8,923 nt of DNA from an uncultured Microbacterium sp. (GTDB lineage Bacteria > Actinomycetota > Actinomycetes > Actinomycetales > Microbacteriaceae): the NCBI GenBank assembly GCA_947647645.1, contig CANSLE010000081.1:1-8923 (forward strand), read 5' to 3'. Numbering within the stretch: the stretch's first letter is position 1; every line of letters begins with the position of its first letter. The notes below the pieces were generated by a model that was given only the letters and a program-made list of their open reading frames with translations, did no database searches and was not told the origin of the DNA. This document shows, piece by piece, positions 1 to 6,007 of this stretch. The translations under genes and the position numbers were made by a program.

Positions 1-1553
1 GCGTCACCCCACGCGGCGACCGGTCCGCCGCCCGCGAACGACGGCAGCACTGCCGGCACGACGACGGGAACGACCCCGCCGTCACGGTTCTGCTCGTGTG
101 CCAGGTCGCGCAGCCACGAGGTCAGGAAGCCGTCGCAGTCGTAGAGGAACGTCGCTGTCGGCGCGAACACCTGGATGTCGCCCGTCCACCCCAGTCGCTC
201 ATCGCGCTGCGGACAGTCGGTGGGGATCGACAGGAAGTTGCCGCGCATACCCCAGCGCACGTTCTCGTGCAGTTGATCCACGAGGGGGTCGGATGCCGAG
301 AACCACCCCGTTCGGGCGAGGTCGGTGTGCAGGACCACGGCCTCGACATCCGCGGGGTCGACGTCGACCCCGGTGATCTGGGCGTAGCGGAAGCCGTAGA
401 AGCTGAAACGCGACTCCAGGACGTCGTCGCCGCCGGCGAGATCGAACGTCGCCGTCGCCTCCGCGTTGCGCAAGGGCCGCAGCGCCAGTTCGCCCTCGTC
501 GAGCACTTCGGCATGGCGGACGACGACGCGGGTTCCGGCTGGGCCGCTCGCGCGGATCCGCAGGCGCCCGACGAGGTTCTGTCCGAAGTCGAGGATCGTG
601 CCGCCGGAGGCCGACCTGAGGACCGCCGCGACCGGCAGCGCCTCGATGCGGCGCACGGGAGAAGCGATCCGCGGCTCGGGGACGGGAACGTTCTCGTAGC
701 CGGGCCGCGATGCCGCGCCCACGCGCGCGGGCGTCCACACCGCGTCGTCGAGGCTCCGCCGCAGATCCTGGTGCTCGCCCGCGTAGATGCCGCTGTCGAC
801 GACGGGTCCGTCGCCTGTCGCTTCCCAGTCGGGCCCGGTCGCCGCGAGGGTCGCGCTCGTGCCGTCCGCGTACGTGACGCGCAGCTGTGCCAGCCAGGAG
901 GGCTGGTCGCCGTAGAGGCGGTCGGTGAAGGTGAAGAAGCCGTACTTCTCCGTGTACCAGGCGCCTGCGATCGTTGCCGCGAGCTCGTTCTGCCCGTCAC
1001 GCAGAAGAGCGGTGACGTCGACGCTCTCGTGCACGAGTCGGTCGCGATAGGCGGTCCAGCCCGGGGACAGCACGTCGTCGCTGACGGCGACGCCGTTGAC
1101 GGTCGGCTCGGCCGCGCCCAGCGCCGTCCAGAAGAGGACGGCGCGCGTCACCTCGCGGTCGAGCACGAAACGCGTGCGCACCGCGGTGGGCTGCGCCTCG
1201 CGCGTCGGATCGGCCAGGCCCACCGGAACCGCGACCCACTCCTCGTCGGCGAGAAACCCCGCCTCGACGAGGAGCACATTGCTCCACTCGGTGCAGCGCC
1301 CATCGGTGCTGTGCGCCCGCACCCGCACCGATCGTCGCTCGCCGGGAGCGAGGGGGCGAAACGGCCACGACACGAGGGCGCTCTCGCCGTCGTCCAGGGC
1401 GAGCGTGATCTCGCCGTCGCTGAGCTCCGCCCTCGCCTGCTGCCAGCCGGTGATGTCGCCGCCGACCACCCAGCTCAGGCGCGGGGTCGCTGTCGCGACG
1501 ACATCGCTGTCGTGGCGCAGTTCCGCCCGCAGACTCGCAATGACCGCGGTCAT
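1..1553 (-). CDS. Alpha-L-rhamnosidase, GH78 family (partial, 3' end beyond window)
   Basis: The enzyme hydrolyses terminal alpha-L-rhamnose from glycosides. I translated 517 residues before the left edge cuts the gene; family members are usually about 850-1100 aa, so much of the (alpha/alpha)6 catalytic barrel is missing. Seen in sequence: an N-terminal beta domain opening with TPRLSW (residues 23-28); the rhamnosidase N-terminal region at about 125-265, with NDxY-like SGIYAGE near 254-260; a region with FGQNLVGR (323-330) and FYGFRY (385-390); then the catalytic signature DCPQRDERLGWTGD at 446-459. By comparison with characterised GH78 enzymes, E452 is the likely general acid, with D446, W456 and D459 lining the rhamnose site. 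The general base Glu would lie downstream, outside the window. There is no signal peptide. The start at 1553 overlaps the preceding stop as ATGA, has only a weak ribosome site, and is probably translated by coupling. Family assignment is firm; the exact glycoside is unknown. Confidence 0.93.
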   Translation of the reverse strand, partial: MTAVIASLRAELRHDSDVVATATPRLSWVVGGDITGWQQARAELSDGEITLALDDGESALVSWPFRPLAPGERRSVRVRAHSTDGRCTEWSNVLLVEAGFLADEEWVAVPVGLADPTREAQPTAVRTRFVLDREVTRAVLFWTALGAAEPTVNGVAVSDDVLSPGWTAYRDRLVHESVDVTALLRDGQNELAATIAGAWYTEKYGFFTFTDRLYGDQPSWLAQLRVTYADGTSATLAATGPDWEATGDGPVVDSGIYAGEHQDLRRSLDDAVWTPARVGAASRPGYENVPVPEPRIASPVRRIEALPVAAVLRSASGGTILDFGQNLVGRLRIRASGPAGTRVVVRHAEVLDEGELALRPLRNAEATATFDLAGGDDVLESRFSFYGFRYAQITGVDVDPADVEAVVLHTDLARTGWFSASDPLVDQLHENVRWGMRGNFLSIPTDCPQRDERLGWTGDIQVFAPTATFLYDCDGFLTSWLRDLAHEQNRDGGVVPVVVPAVLPSFAGGGPVAAWGD

Positions 1554-2698
1554 GCGGACTCGCTCAGGAGGGCGCCCAGCTCACGCGCCAGCGCGACGGC
1601 GCGCGGATCGGCCCCACCCGGCCACGGCCCGCGAACGATCGTCCAGGCGAAGGTCAGCCCCGTGTCGGGATCGGCGCACGCCAGCGCGCCCGCGGCGCCA
1701 TCGTGGCCGAAGGCGCGCGGGCCACCGAACGCGAGCTGCTGCGACGGTTTCTGGAAGACGATCGCGTGGGCACGGTCGTGCTGGTGGAGCACTTCGTCGT
1801 AGCCGCGGACCTGCTGCTGGCCGATCTGCTCCACGGTGTCGGCGGACAGGAACGGGGCGCGACCGTCGACGCCCGTGACCGCGGCGGCGAACAGGCGCGC
1901 GAGCCCGCGTGCGGTGCCGGTGCCCGCCGTGGCGGCATGGCCGTAGCGGTAGTTGCGGGGCGAGTTGGTGTGGTCGATGTCGCGGCTGAGGGCGCCGAAG
2001 ACCACCGGCCCCAGCGCCGAGAACTGCGGGACACCCGTCGCCGACACGGGACGGACCATCGGACGCAGCGGCGCGAAGCGATGCTCCTGATCCTGCGGCA
2101 GGCCGAGATAGAAGTCGACGTCGTGTGCGGCGCGGATCTCCTCCTCGTAGAACTCGTGGAGAGTTCGCCCCGTCACCCGATAGACCAGTTCATCGCCCAG
2201 GCTGCCGATCGTGATCGCGTGGTAGCCGAACGCGCTGCCGGGGTACCAGTAGGGCCGGGTGTCGGCCAGCCGTGCCGCGGCCGCATGGTGGTCCCACAAT
2301 TCCTCCCAGGTGAGGGGCGTTGTCGCCTGAGGAAGTCCCGCCTGGTGCGAGAGCAGCTGGCGCACCGTGACGGCATCCTTCCCCTTCGCGGCGAACTCGG
2401 GCCAGTAGTGCGCGACGCGCTCGTCGAGATCGAGCAGCCCGCGCTCCACAAGCAGACCCACCGACAGGCCGATCGTGTTCTTCGTGACCGAGAACGGGAT
2501 CAGCAGCGACTCGCCGGTCAGGTGAGGCCCGCCCCACGCGTCGAGCACGGGGGTGCCGCGGTGGAAGGCCGCCACTTGGAACGACAGGTCGTCATCCTCT
2601 CGCAGGTAGGCGTCGAGGCGCTCGATGACGGCGGACAGGCGCGCATCGGCGCTGCCGTGCAGCAGGGATGCCGCGACCGGCTCCATCGTGCGCGTCAT
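1550..2698 (-). CDS. Serine hydrolase, beta-lactamase/esterase EstB-like fold
   Basis: This 382-aa protein belongs to the serine beta-lactamase-like family (class C beta-lactamase, DD-peptidase and EstB-type esterase fold). Three family motifs are visible: SVTK at 70-73 (nucleophile Ser70, Lys73), YHA at 159-161 in the Y-x-N/S/A position, and HDG at 332-334 in the K/H-x-G position. RQLLSHQAGLP (113-123) is another family hallmark. The HxG and YxA forms are more usual for esterases and carboxylesterase-like members than for true beta-lactamases. No signal peptide or lipobox is present, so it probably acts in the cytoplasm and a beta-lactam resistance role is unlikely. The start is fixed by an ATGA overlap with the upstream beta-glucosidase and a strong GGGAGGTG site 5 bases before ATG. 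Its place between two glycosidases suggests it removes an ester group (acetyl or other acyl) from the same substrate; that is inference. The substrate cannot be read from sequence. Confidence 0.88.
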   Translation of the reverse strand: MTRTMEPVAASLLHGSADARLSAVIERLDAYLREDDDLSFQVAAFHRGTPVLDAWGGPHLTGESLLIPFSVTKNTIGLSVGLLVERGLLDLDERVAHYWPEFAAKGKDAVTVRQLLSHQAGLPQATTPLTWEELWDHHAAAARLADTRPYWYPGSAFGYHAITIGSLGDELVYRVTGRTLHEFYEEEIRAAHDVDFYLGLPQDQEHRFAPLRPMVRPVSATGVPQFSALGPVVFGALSRDIDHTNSPRNYRYGHAATAGTGTARGLARLFAAAVTGVDGRAPFLSADTVEQIGQQQVRGYDEVLHQHDRAHAIVFQKPSQQLAFGGPRAFGHDGAAGALACADPDTGLTFAWTIVRGPWPGGADPRAVALARELGALLSESA

Positions 2699-5109
2699 GC
2701 CGACACCTCCCAGTCGAGGCTCAGCGGCAGCTCCGCAACCGACGAGCCGACCCGGAGAGCGAACGTGCCGGCCTCGACGCTCCAGCCCTCGCCGTCCCAG
2801 TGCGCCAGGCGCCGCTCGGGAAGGGCGATCGAGACGGTCGCGGACGCGCCGGCCTCGAGGGTGACCGCCCCGAATCCGACGAGCCAGCGCTCGGGGCGTT
2901 CGATCGCCGACCCCGGTCGCTCGGCGTACACCTGCACGACCTGCTTGCCGGAGCGTGCGCCCGTGTTGGTCACGGTCACCGCCACCCCGTCGCCGTCGCG
3001 GCGGGCGTCGTCCCACGACCAGCTCGTGTATCCGAGGCCGTGGCCGAAGGGGAAGGCGGGCGTCGCGGCATCCTTCAGCCAGGCGCGGTAGCCGATGTGG
3101 ATGCCCTCCGCGTACCGCAGGACACCGTCCTGAGGGGTCACGTCGGTGACCGGGACGTCGGCGAGTGCGGCCGGCCAGGTCGTGGGCAGGCGTCCGCCGG
3201 GCTCGCGGGCGCCGGTGAGCACGTCGGCGATCGCGTGACCGAACTCCTGGCCGCCGAAGTAGCCCTGCACGACCGCCGCGACCTCGTCCGCCCACGGCAG
3301 CGCGACCGGGGAGCCGGCGTTGACGACCACGATCGTCGGGGTGCCGGTGGCCGCGACGGCGCGGACGAGCTCGTCCTGGGCGCCGGGCAGGTCGAGGCTC
3401 TCGCGGTCGTAGCCCTCGGACTCGACCCGTGAGTTCGTGCCCACGACAACGACGGCGACATCGGCGGATGCCGCGGCGCGCGTGGCCCGGGCGATGAGCT
3501 CCGCATCGGGCGTGCGCTCGGGGGCGATGCCGAGCGTTGCGCTGAGCGCCCCCGCCAGAGCCCCCGTCTGCTGACGCGAGAACTCGACGCGGATCTCCCG
3601 CGTGACACCGGAGGTCACCTCGATCGCCGTGGTGAGGGAGGGCGGGTTGAGGAACGCCGCGCCGAGGTCGGCGCCCTCGATCACGGGAGTGTCATCGAGG
3701 ACGAGCCGGTCGTCGACGAAGAGGCGGCCGTGGTTCGCCCCGGCGAACCCGAGCTCGATCGTGCCGGACTCGTCCGGCGTGAACCGCGTCTCGAACACGA
3801 CGGTGCGGCTCGCCTCGATGGGGGCGTCTCCGCCGAACCAGACGAGCGCCGTCGATCGGCGATCTTCGGCGAAGAGTTCGGCGCCCTCCGCATCAAGAAA
3901 ACGCACGCGCAGCCCCGGCTCGCCGGTGGCGGGGTTCTGCAGCAGGACGAGGGGGATCTCCGCGACGCCTTCCTGGACGACCGCGCCGAGCTCGTACGAG
4001 ACCTCCGCGCCGGGCAGCGCCGCCCTCAGCCCGTCGAGTGGGGACACGACATGCGCGGGCACGACCGTCGCGCTGCCGCCACCCTGCGTGCGGGCGTCGC
4101 GGGCGTTCTGGCCGATGACGGCGACGGACCGGAGAGATGACGGGTCGAGCGGGAGGGCGCCGTCGTTGCGCAGGAGCACGGTGCCGGCGACGGCCGCCTC
4201 GCGGGCGAACGACGGCCCGTCCACCGCCGGGGGCGTCACGGGCGCGCTGTCGCCGAGGGCGCCGACGCGCGCGGCCATCAGCAGAAGACGCAACACCTTG
4301 CGGTCGAGGTCGGCCTCGTCGACGCGGCCGTCGCGGACGGCGGCGACCAGATCCGCCCAGGCCGGTGCGGGGCCGGGCATGGCGAGGTCCTGGGAGGCGG
4401 CGACGGCGTCGAGCGAGCGGACCGCCGTCCAGTCGCTGATGACGACGCCGTCGAAGCCCCACTCGGTGTTCAGCGGCGTCTCGAGGAGGTCGTTCTCGGT
4501 CATGGTGACACCGTCGACCGCGTTGTACGCGCTCATGACGCTCCACGCGTGCGCATCGGCGACCGCGCGCTCGAACGGCGCGAGGTACAGCTCGCGCAGT
4601 GCGCGCTCGTCGACCTCGACATCCACGGTGAAGCGATCGGTCTCGGAGTCGTTGGCCACATAGTGCTTGGGGCATGCGGCGACGCCGTTGTCCTGCAGCC
4701 CGGCGACGTAGGCGGCCGCGAGCTCGCCGGTCAGCTCCGGGTCTTCGCTGAAGCACTCGAAGTGCCGACCGCCCAGCGGGCTGCGGTGCAGGTTGATGGT
4801 CGGCCCGAGGACGACGTCGACGTCCTTCGCGCGGGCCTCCGCCGCCGCGGCCGCACCGTAGCGGTAGGCCAGATCCACATCCCAGGAGGCGGCCAGGGCC
4901 GAGCCCGACGGCAGGTTCAGCGACGGCTCACGCTCGTCCCATCGGGGACCGCGCACGCCGGCGGGGCCGTCGGAGAGCGTCATCGCCCGCAGCCCGATCT
5001 CCGGGATCGGCACCGTCGTCCAGAAGTCGGCGCCCTGTACGAGGGCGGCCTTCTGCTCGAGGGTGAGGGCCTCGAGCAGGCGGCGCAGGTGGTCGACGGA
5101 GGCGGTCAT
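2695..5109 (-). CDS. Beta-glucosidase-type glycoside hydrolase, GH3 with PA14 insert
   Basis: A retaining glycosidase of 804 aa that removes terminal beta-linked glucose or a related sugar. Domains in order: GH3 N-terminal TIM barrel (about 1-280), with SDGPAGVR (46-53), KHYVAND (148-154) and the nucleophile motif GVVISDW, nucleophile Asp226; the GH3 alpha/beta sandwich from about 300, interrupted at about 385-530 by a PA14 domain (FLDAEG, RFTPDESG, FVDDRLVLDD); return of the sandwich at about 535-690 with SEGYDR (564-569), where Glu565 is the likely acid/base; and a C-terminal fibronectin-III-like domain (about 705-800). This is the architecture of Kluyveromyces marxianus BglI. The family also contains beta-xylosidases and others, so the sugar is not certain. 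No signal peptide is seen. I start it at 5109 rather than at upstream in-frame ATGs because homology begins here and AAAGGA lies 5 bases before ATG; the 91-codon extension is low-complexity Arg/Pro/Ser. It ends in an ATGA overlap with the next gene. Confidence 0.93.
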   Translation of the reverse strand: MTASVDHLRRLLEALTLEQKAALVQGADFWTTVPIPEIGLRAMTLSDGPAGVRGPRWDEREPSLNLPSGSALAASWDVDLAYRYGAAAAAEARAKDVDVVLGPTINLHRSPLGGRHFECFSEDPELTGELAAAYVAGLQDNGVAACPKHYVANDSETDRFTVDVEVDERALRELYLAPFERAVADAHAWSVMSAYNAVDGVTMTENDLLETPLNTEWGFDGVVISDWTAVRSLDAVAASQDLAMPGPAPAWADLVAAVRDGRVDEADLDRKVLRLLLMAARVGALGDSAPVTPPAVDGPSFAREAAVAGTVLLRNDGALPLDPSSLRSVAVIGQNARDARTQGGGSATVVPAHVVSPLDGLRAALPGAEVSYELGAVVQEGVAEIPLVLLQNPATGEPGLRVRFLDAEGAELFAEDRRSTALVWFGGDAPIEASRTVVFETRFTPDESGTIELGFAGANHGRLFVDDRLVLDDTPVIEGADLGAAFLNPPSLTTAIEVTSGVTREIRVEFSRQQTGALAGALSATLGIAPERTPDAELIARATRAAASADVAVVVVGTNSRVESEGYDRESLDLPGAQDELVRAVAATGTPTIVVVNAGSPVALPWADEVAAVVQGYFGGQEFGHAIADVLTGAREPGGRLPTTWPAALADVPVTDVTPQDGVLRYAEGIHIGYRAWLKDAATPAFPFGHGLGYTSWSWDDARRDGDGVAVTVTNTGARSGKQVVQVYAERPGSAIERPERWLVGFGAVTLEAGASATVSIALPERRLAHWDGEGWSVEAGTFALRVGSSVAELPLSLDWEVSA
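2704..2711 (-). promoter_or_regulatory. Strong Shine-Dalgarno site for the serine hydrolase
   Basis: GGGAGGTG on the coding strand matches the 16S anti-Shine-Dalgarno core closely and ends 5 bases before the ATG at 2698. It lies inside the end of the beta-glucosidase gene. It decides the start at 2698 over a long upstream in-frame extension and suggests this enzyme is translated efficiently in its own right as well as by coupling. Confidence 0.75.
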
Positions 5110-5155
5110 GGTCTTCCTTTCAGGGGGGGATTTGAGGAGCGGGAGCGTGGCGCCG
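5110..5155 (-). promoter_or_regulatory. 46-base gap between transporter and hydrolase genes, with ribosome site
   Basis: This is the only non-overlapping junction in the cluster. On the coding strand it carries a run of seven C (5123-5129) and then AAAGGAAG (5113-5120), a good ribosome site whose AAAGGA core lies 5 bases before the beta-glucosidase ATG. I see no convincing -35/-10 pair and no hairpin with a T-run, so read-through from the transporter genes is the simplest view. Confidence 0.6.
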
Positions 5156-6007
5156 TCAGGCGGCGTCGGAGGTGGCGGCCTCGGCGGCGAGCACCGCGCG
5201 GCGGGCCGCGCGACGCTCCTCCTGCTTGTCGGGGTCGGGGACGGGGGCGGCCATGAACAGGCGCTGCGTGTACGGATGCTGCGGGCGCGAGGTGACCTGG
5301 TCGCCGTCGCCGGACTCGACGATCTCGCCCCGGTACATGACCGCGACGCGGTGGCTGACGTGGCGGACGACCGCGAGGTCATGGGTCACGAACAGGTAGG
5401 CCACGCCCGTGCGCTCCTGGATCTCGATGAACAGATCCAGCACGCGCGCCTGCGTCGACAGATCGAGCGCCGACACCGGCTCGTCGCACACGATCAGCCG
5501 AGGGCTCAGCGCCAGGGCGCGCGCGATCGCGACGCGCTGACGCTGTCCTCCGGAGAACTCCCGGGGCAGGCGGCTGCGGGCATCGGCGGGCAGACCGACC
5601 TGGTCGAGCAGGTCCCGTACCCGCGTCCTCGCGTCCGCCGCCCCGACGCCGGCGACCGTGAGGGGCTCGGCGAGGATCTGCTCCACCGTCATCGAGGGGT
5701 TCAGCGACGAGTAGGGGTCCTGGAACACCACCTGGATCTGCGAGCTCAAGGCGCGCCGGTCGCGCCGGCCCAGATGAGAGATGTCCTGGCCGTCGAAGCG
5801 GATCGTGCCCGCGGTGACGGGAGCGAGGCCGAGGGCGGCCCGGCCCAGGGTGGTCTTCCCCGATCCGGATTCGCCCACCAGGCCCACCGTCTCTCCCGGC
5901 AGGATGTCGAGCGAGACGCCCTTCAGGGCGCGGAAGGGCTCGGCGCGGAAGCCCTTGCCCGGGTATTCGACGACGAGGTCGGTGACCTCCAGCAGCGGCG
6001 CGGTCAT
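5156..6007 (-). CDS. ABC importer ATP-binding protein, DppF/OppF type
   Basis: The second ATPase subunit of the importer (283 aa), which would pair with the ATPase half of the adjacent fusion protein on the cytoplasmic face. All nucleotide-binding motifs are intact: Walker A GESGSGKT (45-52), Q-loop Gln96 in VFQDPYSSLNP, ABC signature SGGQRQR (152-158), Walker B LIVCDEP (171-177), D-loop SALD (179-182) and switch His209 in VTHD. The oligopeptide-transporter C-terminal motif HPYTQ is at 244-248, which places it in the Dpp/Opp subgroup rather than the MalK-type sugar ATPases. At 283 aa it is shorter than classical DppF/OppF proteins (about 330 aa), and its tail is Ala/Arg-rich. The start overlaps the fusion-gene stop as ATGA, with a GGAG site about 8 bases upstream. 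Motifs alone do not give the transported substrate; the neighbouring glycosidases suggest an oligosaccharide or glycoside. Confidence 0.93.
   Translation of the reverse strand: MTAPLLEVTDLVVEYPGKGFRAEPFRALKGVSLDILPGETVGLVGESGSGKTTLGRAALGLAPVTAGTIRFDGQDISHLGRRDRRALSSQIQVVFQDPYSSLNPSMTVEQILAEPLTVAGVGAADARTRVRDLLDQVGLPADARSRLPREFSGGQRQRVAIARALALSPRLIVCDEPVSALDLSTQARVLDLFIEIQERTGVAYLFVTHDLAVVRHVSHRVAVMYRGEIVESGDGDQVTSRPQHPYTQRLFMAAPVPDPDKQEERRAARRAVLAAEAATSDAA

Noticed and set aside
96..1802. Long plus-strand open frame (568 aa) opposite the rhamnosidase
   Set aside because: It is antisense to a gene with clear GH78 motifs. Its translation is Arg/Ala/Gly/Val-rich without recognisable domains, as expected for high-GC antisense frames, and it runs across a gene junction.
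1550..2698. Antibiotic-resistance beta-lactamase
   Set aside because: No signal peptide, esterase-like motif forms (YxA, HxG) and a sugar-catabolic context make this unlikely despite the shared fold.
1703..3091. Plus-strand open frame (462 aa) opposite the serine hydrolase and the end of the GH3 gene
   Set aside because: It spans two real genes with intact motifs on the other strand, and the product is low-complexity.
2699..3295. N-terminal extension of the serine hydrolase by 199 codons
   Set aside because: The extension is out-of-frame reading of the GH3 gene. The strong GGGAGGTG site and the ATGA overlap define the start at 2698.
5110..5382. N-terminal extension of the GH3 gene by 91 codons
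   Set aside because: It overlaps the end of the DppF-type gene, is Arg/Ser/Pro-rich and has no homology character. A good ribosome site and the family N-terminus support the start at 5109.
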